A DNA stretch of 64,000 nt from Stictocephala bisonia (GCA_035578905.1 JAQJVL010000104.1:434001-498000), one strand, 5' to 3'. Shown: positions 44,616 to 57,060, counted from the stretch's first letter. The notes: generated from the letters alone by a model not told the origin. A program made the numbers and translations.

Positions 44616-46789
44616 GAGTAAACTTCCTATTATCCGCGGAATTGGGTGGCGCGACTACCACGGATAACGAAAATCGCGGATAATCCGCAAAAATACCGAA
44701 ATTGGGAGAGAACAAAAGAGAAAAACTATTTTAACATAAAACAATATATTTAATACAGTAGCATACATACAATAAGACGTAAAATACAATATACAGTACA
44801 ATAAACATAAATAGTACAGAAATTACAACCTCTTTAAAAAATTGGTGATTTGTTTCTGTTTCTTCCTTTGGAAACATCTTTTTTTAATCTGCGATTGAAT
44901 TTTGCGTAGCATAAGTTTTTCAGCCAACTGCGCGTCTTCGTCTTGTTCCTCTAGATAACGGAGCAGTCCTTCGACATGTTGTAAAGCCACTTCGTTAGTC
45001 ATCCGCGCCTGTGCGTTAGCATCTTCTTCTTCGCTCTCGCTTTGCCACTCTTCTTCACTCACAATCTCTCCCATTGCTTTTTGAATGATTCCCTCATCCG
45101 TCAATCTTTCAAAGCCAGGATCGTCGGCGTCACACTCCAACCACTCTTCAATGTTCTCATCGTGGACGTTCTCCGCACCAGGAACAGTTTTTACTAACTC
45201 GGCCATTGTTGCAGTATGCGTCTTCAAATCCTCCTCGCCCTTGTCATTGTTTTCTTCGTTCTAGTTGACATTTTCTTCAACTTTAGGGAAGATTTTTCTC
45301 CATGACTTAATGAGGGTTGATTTTCTTACCGATTCCCATGCAGATGCAATATTGTAGATGCTATCTAAGATTGTGTATTCTTTCCAATACTGTTTGAGAT
45401 CACAACCTTCTTCAATTTTACTCATTAGCAGTTTGGTTCGGTATTGTTTCTTCATTGACGCAATTACCCCCTGGTCCATAGGTTGTATTAGTGCAGTAAC
45501 GTTAGGGGGGAGAAACATTGCAAAAAATTTTCCATCAGAAGATTTAAGCACACTTGTAGTCGGATGAGAGGATGCGTTGTCAATCAACAGAACAGCCTTT
45601 TTAGGCAAATTTTTTTTGTTTTGAGGTGTTTTCGCACTTCAACAACAAAGATCTTATCGAACCATTGTTTAAATATTGTTAGGTCCATCCATTCTTTTTT
45701 CTGGTAAAAATAATCAACGGGCAAATTTTCTGCTCTAGTGCCTTTAAATGATCTTGGTTTTTTAAACTTTCCAATGACAGCAAGTTTAAGTTTATGCTCA
45801 CCTGTAACGTTACTGCATGACATGATGGTGTACCTTTCCTTGCTACTTTTGTGTCCAGGTGCTTGATGTTCACTTTCAAATGCTAACGTGCGGGTGGGAA
45901 GACATTTCCAAAAGAGTCCCCATTCGTCTGCATTATAAATTTGTTCAAAGGAGAACTTCCCTTTTGAAACAAATTCTTCAAATTCCAGTTGAAAATCGTC
46001 CGCTGCTTGCTGGTCACCACTAAGTTTTTCACCATGAAGTCCTATCTCACGAATTCCATGACACTGCTTAAAACGGGTCAGCCACCTGGATGATGCATCA
46101 AATGGGCCTTCCATGCCTAACAAATAAAAAAAAACCTTTGCCTTCGCTGAAATGATAGGACCATTTACGGGAGTTCCCTCACTTCGCACCTGAGCTAACC
46201 ATTCCACCAAAGCCGTATCTAGTTCATCAAAGGTAGACTTCTTCATAGTTTTTCGTTTTTTCTTCCCGGAAGCACTGTTTGACATTGATGCAAAGTTCAG
46301 CAATTTTTCTTTGTTCTTTAAAATGTCACGCACTGTTGTTTCCCCTATTCCATAATCTCAACACATCTGCTTTCTTGAAGTGCCGTTTTCTAATTTGGAA
46401 ATCATTTCCAGTTTTTGAGCAATCGTCAACACAACCTTCTTTCGCTTTTCAGCCATTTTAAATCCGCAACGAAAAATACTCAACAAGGCAACACAATCAC
46501 CAAACACGATAAAAGACGAGAAATAAACTTTGACCGGTCAGCGTCAACACTCACTCTGACGAGTACGGTGACTCAGAGATAAAAATAGTTTGCGCGCCAG
46601 CCTACTGAGTGAGTTCAGAGAAGGCCTGCGCGTGTTTTGTACTCAATCAACTTGTCAGTTCAGTTCAGTTCTTTTTTTAGAAATACTGGACTGTAAGGTA
46701 AATACTATACTTACTTTCTCGCTTTCCGTAGCACGCACGGATAATCAGCACCACAGATAACCCGCTCGCGGATAATCGTGAGTTTACTG
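44616..46789 (-). mobile_element. Tigger/pogo-type DNA transposon, nearly complete
   Basis: Terminal inverted repeats are AGTAAACTTCCTATTATCCG with CG following on the left, and (reverse complement) CAGTAAACTCACGATTATCC with GCG following on the right. Both ends are flanked by TA (44614-44615 and 46790-46791), the pogo-superfamily target. Several GGATAA-type motifs recur subterminally (ACGGATAACG, CGCGGATAATC). The 2.17-kb element contains one transposase gene on the minus strand with three inactivating changes. It lies in the first intron of gene 2, antisense to it. Confidence 0.88.
44823..46456 (-). pseudogene. Tigger-type transposase (CENP-B HTH + DDE_1), disrupted
   Basis: Starts at the ATG 46456 (MAEKRKKVVLTIAQKLEMI), an N-terminal psq-type HTH with C-x-DYGIGETTVRDI. 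A CENP-B-type second HTH follows (ALVEWLAQVRSEGTPVNGPI, then SSRWLTRFKQCHGIRE). The DDE domain has FEQIYNADEWGLFWK (first Asp), LLIDNASSHP (second) and LIQPMDQGVI (third). The C-terminus is acidic (ESEEEDANAQ) and ends RKKQKQITNFLKRL, as in Tigger proteins. Total about 544 codons, the normal size. Lesions: TGA at 46358-46360 (CGA to TGA is likely, a CpG change), a frameshift at the eight-T run 45610-45617, and TAG at 45261-45263. Otherwise well preserved, so loss was recent. Confidence 0.9.
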
Positions 46790-48375
46790 TATGTCAGTTA
46801 CTCAATCGGCATTAAAATATAAATGAATTTCAAAACGCTAATTAGTGTGTTTCGTTTGATTAAATAACTAGATCTAGTGAAGGCTACATTAATATCATAA
46901 TTAATAATCAGCTCTTTAAAATAATAATGAAGTGGTAAACAATCAGTCAGGGAAATGCCTTTGAAAGCATTTTACTTGTAGCTACTTCTAGATCATCAAA
47001 ATCAAACCATGACCAGAATACAAGTTAGTAATTACAGTAATGTTAGGTTGTAAATACAAGTTTTTACAGACTGAACATAACCTCTACCTCTCAAATCATC
47101 ATTCATAGTTTAGGTCTAAAAAAGGACTTAATTGTACTAACCTCGCCATTTGTATACTTTTTCAATAAAGCCATAAGACAAATTATTTTCTAGAGACAAT
47201 AGAAACAAGAAGAGACTGTCCGCTCATATGTGTCCCACAAAGCTAGTTTTCCTTGTTCAGTGAAATTAGTTCATGTTCAGGAGTACCTACGATCAACCAC
47301 AGGATTTGTTGAAATTTGTAACTTACAAATTTTGTTTTTCAGCATTGACCAACCTCTTAATGTTCCAGAGACCGTCTGTAGTTGTTTTTAATTTCTGACT
47401 AATCAATGAGAATTATTCCTTTTTTCTCATCCTTTATGAAGTAGATTATTTTTAGAGAAACTTCTTTTTAGAAAAAAATAGCAGTAAAGTATTTAAATAT
47501 AATGCTTGAGTTCGTGAGTACAATGACTATTCACAGGTAACCAGTGGCAACTCGTCAGGTGCAGTAAGTACAGCCTGGCTTACCATGTTTTTTCACAAAA
47601 AAAGTAGTATTTGAATACCAGTAAAAACTGTTACATCATTACGAGACCATCCTTACATTCTTTATAATAATGCTGTTAGATTATTTAATCCATTAAGTGA
47701 ATATGCGATAATAACTAATGCAAATATAGTGATGGTTTATTCTGAAGCCCAATTAATATTTATTCCAGAGTTGGCCTGTCGTCCTTTTATATCAGTTGCC
47801 ATGACAAAGGCCGTTCAACCACAATATGAATATTTCTTGTGGTGGGGATGAGGTGCAGCCGAAACCCCAGGCACTGATCCTGGCTGTACTTCAACGTAAC
47901 ATGACTGATGTTTACCGATTGCATCCGAAAGTTCTCACTAGGGATGTGTTAATATTTTATTGTTTGTTTTGACCGCCTTTTAGGTTAGCCCTCTATATTT
48001 CCTGTGTATGAAGTGATTTGTCTTTTTTATAATGAACACCAAGTTTTGTGATTTTAAATAGTTTAAACAACTTGATGTGTAAATAGTTAGTATAAACTGT
48101 CTCTAGTTTTTTTAATTTTTTTATATAACTAAAACATAAATATACCTGAACCACAATTGGTTTCATATAGTGGTAAAAGTTTAAATAATTTTGCGTTCTT
48201 TTGAATTCATTATTATCAATTAACGATTTGGAAATCTAACAATATAACAGTTAAGCTAATCTTAGTTAGTTAATTACCAAGCACTTGAAAATTTAGGTCT
48301 TTTTATTGAATTGATAAAAAATGATTAATTTACATTATTGCTATTCATGTACAAAAATATTAAAGTGTTTTATTT
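46790..48375. other. Intron sequence, nothing recognised
   Basis: AT-rich first-intron DNA of gene 2. A GC-richer patch around 47800-47900 has no open frame of note. Confidence 0.5.
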
Positions 48376-48605
48376 AACACGTTCAGTGCAAGGAAATACG
48401 ACCTTAGCACTGAATGTGTTTAACCTTAATCTGTTAATTAAGATTAAATTCGGCCTTAGCACTGAATGTGTTTAACCTTAATCTGTTAATTAAGGTTAAA
48501 TACGATCTTAGCACTGAATGTTTTTAACCTTAATCTGTTAATTAAGGTTAAACATATCTGTTAATTAACGTATATATGAGATTACAGTTCTAATCTCATA
48601 TATAC
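48376..48605. repeat. Three 52-bp tandem palindromic repeats and adjacent hairpins
   Basis: Units begin at 48402, 48454 and 48506 with (C/T)CTTAGCACTGAATGTGTTT. Each contains the near-palindrome TTAACCTTAA-TCTG-TTAATTAAGGTTAA. The left flank TTAACACGTTCAGTGC pairs with GCACTGAATGTGTTTAA of the units, as in the ends of piggyBac-type MITEs. At 48570-48605 a perfect 15-bp stem (GTATATATGAGATTA, loop CAGTTC) follows. Confidence 0.75.
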
Positions 48606-49849
48606 ATCGGGAACTTAAGATGATTGTACAGTGTTTTGGGCTGTGTACCTACTATTTTAACTCAGAGCCGCTACTGCAGGTAGCGCCAGCGGTCTTCCCT
48701 CCTTTATCTCTCTCTAGCACATACTGAGGTGACTAATAGCTGAGCTAGTAGTAGAGGCAAAACCAAATAGTCATCCAAGCACTTATTTGAAACCAATCAC
48801 TCTTAGATAGTAGTACATGTGCATCTACAGCAAATGTATTGGTCTGGACTGTTTATTTGTCTTTACAGTCAATCCTATAAAAATATGATTGATGAATCAG
48901 TGTGGTCTTTGTTTCAAAGAGAGTGTTAATACAGTAATTATAAATGAGAACTAGTAGCCAAGTCATCAATATATAGAATTAATACCTTTTTAACCCTATA
49001 TAACTAAGGAACACCCGTGAATGCTTCCCATACTAACCCCGACGCTCGCTGCGCCTGATACACCTCGGCATGTGACCTTTGACTACAAATAATAGTAGAT
49101 TACCTGTATAATGTAAAACCACAATATTAAATTCATTCACAATATCTAACTCACATTACTTGCATATATCAGAAGATAAAAAAGAATTTAAATTTCAAAT
49201 GTTGAAAGGTTCAACTATCAGGTGGTAAGTTCTAAAAAAGAATTTGTGAAAAATATTGCGGTGTAGTTTTTGAATAAGTCCTAGTTAGTCTGTTAGTTCT
49301 AATACTCAATTGTTAGTTCAATTGTGTCTGTAAATTATCTGTGTTACAGTGGCTTGAACATTTAAGTTTTTAATTAAAAAATATAAATGAGTATAAAGAT
49401 TTATATAACTGTATAAGAGAAAAAACATTAAATTCTATAAAAAGTAACTATGGTGCAAAACAGCAACCTTTACTTAATGCTGACTTGATTATAGATTATT
49501 GTACAATATTTAACAGTTCTAATCTTGATTATAATCTAGTTAGAACTGCTCTAGTTCTAGTTTTGGGGAATTCTCCCCAAGCAATAATCCCACTAAGAAA
49601 CAATGATTGACCGACTAAATGTAAAATAAGCTTATTTATGTTCAGTTAAATTCAATATTACATATAGCTGTTTAAAAACGTAAATCATTTTACTTTTTAG
49701 AAAAATCACATGCTGACCAATTCATTTTTTGACAAGAAACAACCCCTGGGTTTTGTGAAATCAACTCAATAACTACAAGTAAAATGTTTTAAAGAAACGT
49801 TGACAAAATCAACAACAAATGAGGGGTTTACAGAGATCTTCATACTTTT

Positions 49850-50230
49850 TTTTTTTTTAGATATGTTTACTATTAACAGACTGATCAAACCACTTTTTCA
49901 CTATAGATATAAACCAATTTTAGCTTTTCTCCTGACCACATACCAATTTTCTCCTTCAAACAAAATCGTGGTATCGTCAGCAAATATAAAAAACTACCAT
50001 CAATATTTAATTTACTTAATTTAATTATATAAATAAGAACAACAAAGGTCCTGATGTGCTACCTTGTGAATAACTCCACAATCAACCATTTATAGATTGC
50101 TATCCCTCCCATATATTGAAACCAATTGCTTACGTCCTAAAAGATAGGAACATCATATGTTTATTGAAATATATGATGTTCCACGGCATCTAATCCTTTA
50201 ACAATTTCTACCTGTCTACAGTGCCGAAAT
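49850..50230 (-). pseudogene. LINE reverse transcriptase fragment with FADD motif
   Basis: The minus strand reads QGSTSGPLLFLFI (the G-V-P-Q-G-S-x-L-G-P-x-L-F block). After a short AT-rich break it reads FADDTTILFEGENWYVV, the RT catalytic Y/F-A-D-D motif. Upstream (about 50230-50110) is a degraded DAVEHHIS-like stretch. Stops interrupt the frame. Confidence 0.65.
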
Positions 50231-50880
50231 ACGAGTAATATGGTTTATGTCACAGAATTTCGTAAATTGAAATATAATATAATACTTGACTGTTTTATAA
50301 TTACTGCATAAAACAACAGGTAAATGCACTACTTGAAGTTCAGCAGTAAATGCGTTAACATAAACAAGTTTTTGATCAAATAAAGTTTGACCTTACTCTG
50401 TAAACTTTCTATTATTAAACGTTTTACCATGCTGAGCTGCTCCCAAGACCTAGACGGAAATAGCCAAACTCGTTGTCGGTTTATCCAATTAAGCCAACAA
50501 ATCTCTTAAAAAAAGCGTTCCATCAGACTAAACAAGAAGTGAAGACCACAGGCATCATTATAGGTTTGAGATCTCTCACTCTCCAAGAGTTAAATGAAGC
50601 AGAAACTGTTCTACCTGCTGGCAAAGTATCTTCTAGCCTTTCTGAATTTCTCAAACATGCCGGTAGTAAAGTAAAATGGCTTTTGACGACAGTCTTAATT
50701 CCATACTATCAAGTGGTAAATTGCCTAAAGCTATCTATAGATTTAAAAAATACAGCTGTTTTGAAACCAGACAAATAATCAGAACTAGCTGAACCCGGTG
50801 GACGTTGTCTCGCCTTTCATTTTTCATTGACATACCAAAATAAACCAATAAAAAGAATTATAGAAAAAAACCATTATTTG

Positions 50881-51090
50881 TTATATGAGTGCAAGCGGGT
50901 AAACAATATTTTTGGTCTTCTTATTTGGTGTATAAATGTAAAGGTTTTTTGGTGAGCCTACTCTCGAGCAAGCGACGTAGAGCTGTCCATGTGAAAAACA
51001 TGGATTACTTAAATTTATTGCGGCAACGCGCAATGAATGTCCTTGAGATTTATTAATAGTTATTGCGAAAGCAAGTCGCACAGGAAATTA
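50881..51090 (-). pseudogene. Pif1-like helicase C-terminal fragment (Helitron Rep/helicase)
   Basis: The minus-strand frame reads FPVRLAFAITINKSQGHSLR, NPCFSHGQLYVACSRVGSPK and NLYIYTPNKKTKNIVYP. T-I-N-K-S-Q-G-x-S/T and F-x-H-G-Q-L-Y-V-A-x-S-R-V are helicase motifs V and VI of Pif1-type superfamily 1 helicases, in the form found at the end of Helitron transposases. Only about 70 codons remain, without the Walker motifs or the Rep domain. Confidence 0.8.
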
Positions 51091-51496
51091 CCGAGGAAAA
51101 AAGGTTAACACCAAATACAGATCATCTGATCAAGTAAAAGTAGTGTGTGCTACACTCTCAAGGTGAAATGTAGAACTACAATAAATCAAAACATATACAG
51201 TGCTGGTACTGTTGTTGTGAGAACTTAAATCTGCTTATGGCATGTGAAACTACATTAAACCACACAGTCATATGTTTTTTGTAAACAATTCAGATTCTCC
51301 ATTTGAATAACATGGGATCTTTAGGAGCCCGTGGGGCGGGACCCTGTGGACGGATCAGCATCAAACTTCACAGAAACCATCTCGGGAGTATACAGGACAA
51401 CATCCTAAAGTTTCATGGCGATCGGTTGGATGGTTTGGCAGCGCATAAACTTCAAACATATATATATATACAAACATCCTCTTTTATAAATATAGA

Positions 51497-53797
51497 TAAG
51501 TGGACAGTTACATTCATATTTTAAGGTTCTGTGATGAGGGGCTGAAGAGGTGATTTACAGTAGAATCAACATTCTCAAAAACAGGATTCCTATTGAATAG
51601 ATGGATTTTACACTTGGTCAAACTGTTGAGACAAGGTATTTACTTTGATATCTTTAATTGAGAATGGGCTTGAATAGGAAAAAAACCATTTGTAGCATTT
51701 ATAGATATTGCAACAGTTGAGACGGTTTAAAAAGAATCTGTTAGAAATTGTTTCTGTGGCCTCAACTTGTGTGATTCTTGAATTCTACTCAGTAACAGCT
51801 TTAAAATTTGTCTGTTTTGCAAAGAAATATATTTTCAGTACCCCACTCTGTTCTTGCTCATCTTTTACGCTATGTATATACTGTCAACATTTCTACCATA
51901 CAGTCAAGAATGTCATATCCAAGTAGTGGTATTGCGCACCATTAAACACAAACTAAAAAACAGGTCAGCAACACTCTTACAACACCAGGCAAGCAGAGAA
52001 AGTTATACCTCACCGTATATGAACGGATATAGCCGATCATTGCAGAACTACTTGTAAAGACTGGTGACAGGTATCCGTCATGAATGCTATGTTATTAAAG
52101 TAACATTTCCTTGTTGTACTTATAAATAAGTAAGCTTATGTAGCATTATGATGATTTAAATGTTGTTTTTTCTGTGTAACAGTCCAAATATCAAAACCAG
52201 ACAAACACATCACTGCCTTACATGTATGAAAAACATATCATTAGCCTTATCTGTTTACTAATAATGAAGGTAATATTTTATTGTGAAATGTATTTATTAG
52301 GTTAGTGGAGTAGAGTTTGGAGTAAAATTGATAATGGTGTTTTTTGTTTAGGATTTAGTTGATATCAATGAAAATAATAACACAATTATGATATTCTAGT
52401 GATATTAGTGATACCAAGTTTGATAGCAATACGCCTATATCCTGTAAATGTTGACCTATACAGTGGTTGTAACGTACCATAAAACTAACAAATAAAATAT
52501 ATGAATTGTAAGTAGTTAATTACATAGTAAATATTTGCACTGTAAAACAAGAATTCCATGAGAAAGTTTAAAAGTTTAGTTATATCATCAATGTTGAATT
52601 ATACTCGAATTTGTTTATAAACTCATATGCTCAATGCTCAGTGTCATAGCAATGCTATAAACTCAATCTTCTACGGTTTTCAAAATAAATTATGTTTTTT
52701 ATTGACATTAAAAGACAAGATTAGTTTATACATTGTAGAGAAAATGTTATGAGAAACAACAAACATTGAATATAAATGAACTATATAAGAAATGCATGTT
52801 ATTAATAGAATTAGCAAATGACTTATGAATATAGAAATTTTAGAGTAGTTAACTTTTGAATCCCGCCACCGCAATGTTGTGGCTTAGTGTAATGTAAATT
52901 AGCTGCCCGCCGATACAGTGTTGTGGCGATGATGCATTATGTTAAATTTGTGCCATTTTCACTAATACTTATCGACAAAATGTCACGAGACAACTTTAGC
53001 AATCTTTGAGATAGTTATCTTGTGTTGAGATAGCAATCTATAGTTCAGCGTTGTGTTAGTTTTGTTACATTTTATTTCATGCCAGATTTGGGACAGATGT
53101 ATTTCTGACGTTGTTATTTACTCATCTGTCATTTGTAAACAAGAAATGGTGGAGCGATCACATATATTTCAAAAAAAGAAACTAACAAATTTCACAGTGC
53201 AGATTGTTTCAGCGATTATTTGAGTGTATTGAGGAAATTGATAATGAAGAAGACTCATTGTTACTACAAAATACCAGAGACAACAGTAATTAATTGCAGT
53301 GTTCATTAGTTTCATAATACAATATAATTTTAGTTAGTAATAAGACTATATTCAGCATAACATCCAGGCTCATGTTTATTGAAATTATTATAATTTAAAG
53401 TTTGTTTCAAATGTTTTCTTAAGTAAACTTTTTAATATTTGACATCTGTTACAAGCATTGATATATAATGGAGTAACAAACTACATTGATCATAACATTC
53501 AGAGATGTGTAACAATCATTATATTATACAGTATCACTAGATCTACCATGGAAAATGATAAATTAAATTATTTTAAATTGCTTGGTAATATAGAAACATA
53601 GTTAAGAAATATGCCAGAATGTTAAAAAAAAAACCGGGTCATCAGGGTACTCTATGAGATAGAAAATTTGGAATTCAGAGGATTAATTTTATTTTGTGTC
53701 TTAAAGTGTGCAAAAAAAATTGAGCCATCAATTCATTTTCTCTGTCTAAATATTTATAAAGGTTATATGACCAAAAATAGAAACGTGTCTGTTTCAG
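51497..53797. other. End of the first gene 2 intron, nothing recognised
   Basis: AT-rich sequence. 51557 begins CAGTAGAATCAACATTCTC, like a pogo-type terminal repeat, but I do not find its partner. Open frames here are not supported. Confidence 0.45.
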
Positions 53798-53931
53798 GGC
53801 GCTGTAAGCGGCATGGCTTGGAGTACCTGAGCACCATAAGACGGACAGCGTCCCTAGACACTATATATCTAATGGGTCAGTGGCCTCGTGATATGTACAG
53901 CGGACTGCTACACGTGGATAAAGCGACTCAG
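53798..53931 (+). CDS. FAM117/GLCCI1-family protein, exon 2
   Basis: The acceptor AG is at 53796-53797 and the donor GTATAC begins at 53932. Two bases complete the Gly codon from 39640. The exon then encodes RCKRHGLEYLSTIRRTASLD, TIYLMGQWPRDMYSGLLHV and DKATQ. IRRT-(S/A)-SLDT, (L/M)-GQWPRD and DKATQT are the most conserved blocks of vertebrate FAM117A/B and GLCCI1, so the family call rests mainly on this exon. It ends in phase 0, splitting DKATQ from T. Confidence 0.88.
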
Positions 53932-54504
53932 GTATACCCTACAGTTTCAGTAAGCTAATATTAATACATTAAAAAATAATTAATGAATGGTAAATTATTG
54001 ATTTATTATAAATGCTAGGTTAAATAAATACAATTTAGTACTGATTACAAATTTAGACCTCTTCAAGTGTTGAAAGTCTTTTAAAATAGCTAATTTTTAA
54101 GTTAAATCTTGAAATTATATTAAAAGATTCCATCTAAACCTGGGACGAGAAGCTCAACATAACATCAGAACCATGTTTCAGATTGTTCCTATCCATAAAA
54201 ATATTTTTTTTAGTTATTGGCATAGTAAATAAGCAACAAGATTTTCCTATAGAGAGATGCTTGGGATGGCCAATTCAATTGAAATGGTCTGTGACATTAG
54301 CACTTTAGTGCCTGACTATTAGATTTCACAATAAAAACCAACAACCAAATCAAACAAAGCATTTATATATGGTCTGATTATCTAGGGAATAACCACTGTT
54401 TGCTGGAGGGTTTTCATAAATTTAATGAAACAGACTAAGAAGTTGATGCTTGAATAGTGTAAATAATTTTTGTTCTTATACATTTACATATTTATAATAA
54501 CTTT
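53932..54504. other. Intron sequence, nothing recognised
   Basis: AT-rich intron of gene 2 before a LINE fragment. Confidence 0.5.
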
Positions 54505-55225
54505 AAGATGTTACAAGACTTAACACAAAGTCTAAAATTGTGCAGCAACATGCAGGATCATTGTGGGGAGTCAATTCACAAGTCCTGGATACTAAAGCTT
54601 TGTCTCTGATTTACTCCACTGCTGAATATTGCGCTTCTGTGGGGCTTAACAGTATACAAGTACGAGATGTTGACTTACAACTAAACAGTGTCATGAAACC
54701 ATGGCTTCTGGTGCTGTGCAACATAGGTCTTCCGGATATAAGATACAAAGAGGCACTTCTCAGAGAATTCAAAAAGAACCTATCTACTCCGAATCTCCAT
54801 ATTTTGCAAGAGATCGCACCATGTGCAGGGCGACTTAAATCTAGAAAATCACATCTTCAACTAGCTTTCCAGTTAATCTCAAACGATTTTTTTTAACCGA
54901 AAACCAACTGGATTAAGTTGGGATATGTTTGACGGTCGAAACAAATTTCTGGTATCAGACTATGCTATCATCGGTAGAATGAACCTTCCTTGTTAGGAAT
55001 GGACTAAGCGGTGAGAAGATGCAACGACTAGAAATATAAATGGGCAATGGCAAATGATATGAGTGATGTGTTTGGGGAGTAGAAGTTCAAACTTTGGATA
55101 ACATAATTATTAATGATTGCCCATTGTGTTCTTTTCAAGGAGGATTAGCTGGTCTTCATTAAATTGGAGAAGCAGGTGTTGAATGGTTACAAAACCTGGT
55201 TTTAGCCCTTTGACGGGAGATTAGT
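54505..55225 (+). pseudogene. LINE RT C-terminal remnant (same family as 34590-35640)
   Basis: The plus-strand frame from 54540 reads LWGVNSQVLDTKALSLIYST, AEYCASVGLNSIQVRDVDLQ and LNSVMKPWLLVLCNIGLPDI. It continues RYKEALLREFKKN and CAGRLKSRKSHLQLAFQLI. Further on come TLDNIINDCPLCSFQGGLAG and VEWLQNLVLAL. This is the W-G-x-x-x-x-x-L-x-x-x-A-L-x-L-x-Y-S-x-A-E-Y region followed by the H-I-V-N-D-C-P-L tail of a LINE RT. The frame is broken after 54896. Confidence 0.75.
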
Positions 55226-55727
55226 TATTGAAACAAGACACAAGCACTTTGTACTTACGATTTTATTTTATGTACATATTATTTATTGGTCTGAGATTTA
55301 TTTATTTTTTTAATTAACCTTTTAGTTTGGTTTACGCTAAAAGTAACGTTTTTAATACTATATGTATATCATACACACAAATAGAGCATCCTAAAGTATT
55401 TATCAGTAGTACTAATTGTATTTTTCTTAAATTATGCTAAGATTCTTTATATTATTTCACCCTTTTCTCAAGTTCCCGCTACAAATCTGTTTCTCTGTGT
55501 CTTGTGTGTGTGTTCCATTTTTGTCTTAGCCTTTTGTAATATTGGTATTACCTATATGCATATTTACGATGTTGGCTGTATAGCCTACATGCTAGTACTT
55601 CATTATAACTATATCTTATAAGGAAAGGAATAATTGCTAATAAAGAAATTTTACAGGAGCTGACCAATTAACTATTTTCAATGTTTTGTTCTTGATTTTC
55701 ATAAAACTAATTGTGTTTAATTTGCAG

Positions 55728-55819
55728 ACTGAAGATACAATGGGGGATCCAAGAAAGGCACATCGCTACACAGAGACCTGTTCCAATGAAGATAAGCTTG
55801 AAAAATACATAAGACATAG
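55728..55819 (+). CDS. FAM117/GLCCI1-family protein, exon 3
   Basis: The acceptor AG is at 55726-55727 and the donor GTAAGA begins at 55820. It encodes TEDTMGDPRKAHRYTETCSN, then EDKLEKYIRHR, the last Arg codon being split AG/A. The leading T completes DKATQT. The segment is charged, has the D-K-L-x-x-x-x-x-R-x-R/Q-L character of the region following DKATQT in FAM117 proteins, and may be helical. Confidence 0.82.
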
Positions 55820-56029
55820 GTAAGAACAATTACTTTTTCAGCAATTATAAACTTATATAAGTTTTCTTATTTATAAAACTCAAATCAATGACTTACTAAA
55901 TTAATCTTCAGCTACACTAGAAACTACAGTTAAAAAAAACTTGGCAGTCCTCACCATAACACATAAAGGTAACATAACCACTAATGGTTGATGTTCATGT
56001 AGTAAAGACTTCAATTCTATCTAAACCAT

Positions 56030-57060
56030 TGCCAGTAAACAGATGAGTTCCTCAGGGGGTAGTCTGGAACCAATTCTTTTTGTTTTATTTACATATGACT
56101 TTCTACAATTCATGGAAACATACAGTCATGTATACCAATGACTCCATATTAAATCTACTAACAAGGATGTGGATCTGGAAATAGACATCTTCATTACTGT
56201 AAATACGGCTTTTGAATACTATACATAAAATGACCTTGTTTTCAACAAGAAAAAGACCAAGCAACTAGCTGTAGATTATCAGATCTAATGTATCAGAACA
56301 TCCTGACTTGGAACTGACAGCATAAATACCTTGGTATCGTTCTTGACAGAAACATGTTGGAACCATCATATTGATACCTTGTGCTTGAAGATGAACACCT
56401 CACTGTTTGCTCTATGAAGATCAAAAGCAGTTGCAACATTAGATGCAAACATGACTGTTTATCACTCGTTATTTGAGAGCCATCTACGATACGGAATATC
56501 AGCTTGGAGAGGATATTCAGATGGTAATCTATAGTGAGTCCTGATAATACAGAAAGGTGCAATCAGGATATTAGAAGGCCTTGGTGCAAGAGACAGCAGC
56601 AGGTAAATGTTCAAGGAGTACAAAATACTCTCTTTACCATCTCTACATTCTTGAAACAGTTCTTTTTTGTATAAATCAAGATGCTACAAGAAACCAAGAT
56701 ATACATACCTTTAACACTAGAGACAAATGCTAAACTTCGACATTCACAGACAAACTACAAATTTGTCCAACCAGACAAAGGGACAAGTTGCATGAGTAAA
56801 ATAAAACTTTTGCTCATGCAATTTCAAAATCATCAATCTTCATGTTCATGTAATTTCAAGATCCGTTCATACCCTATTGTGAGGTGCATGATTGCAAGGG
56901 GGTAGAGGTATAATTTTGGATACATTTACTGGACAGAGGAGATTAAGAACCACGACCCAACTACCATAAAGAAGGCTCGTGGCACATAGCTCCTGAAAAA
57001 GGCATTCTACACCTTGTCACAGTTCTTCTCATGGAGAGAAAGTGAGCAAAATTAAAATCT
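56030..57060 (+). pseudogene. LINE reverse transcriptase remnant, palm to C-terminus
   Basis: Read on the plus strand over several frames. VPQG-like start near 56045, LFYLHMTF, then a degraded Y-A-D-D region (MYTNDSI). After that HKYLGIVLDRNM, a MNTSLFALRRSKAV stretch, SLFESHLRYGISAWRG and IQKGAIRILEG. The end reads YKILSLPSLYILETVLFCIN and RNQDIHTFNTRD. This matches the RT palm, thumb and N-T-R-N tail of CR1/Jockey-type elements. An inverted relative is at 59505-60050 (IRILGNLQLRESC, NYNTRN). Confidence 0.7.

Larger units (their letters stand above)
49004..51496 (-). mobile_element. Decayed Helitron, possibly with a nested LINE fragment
   Basis: The minus-strand 5' end is TCTATATTTATAAAAGAGGA next to A (51497). 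The 3' end CTTAG is next to T (49003) and shares its last about 150 bp with the Helitron-like element at 32892-33474 (ACAAATAATAGTAGATTACC, then ACAATATTA). A Pif1/Helitron helicase C-terminus is encoded near the 5' side. The interior also has RT sequence, so either a LINE inserted or two separate Helitron ends are being joined. The boundaries are therefore tentative. Confidence 0.5.

Noticed and set aside
49800..50024. Plus-strand open frame over the RT relic
   Set aside because: It is the antisense shadow of the minus-strand FADDTT region.
50473..50778. 101-codon plus-strand open frame (starts at TG-type codon, MSVYPIKPTNLLKKAF)
   Set aside because: No family recognised and it lies within the Helitron/LINE relic; possibly a scrap of mobile-element protein but unsupported.
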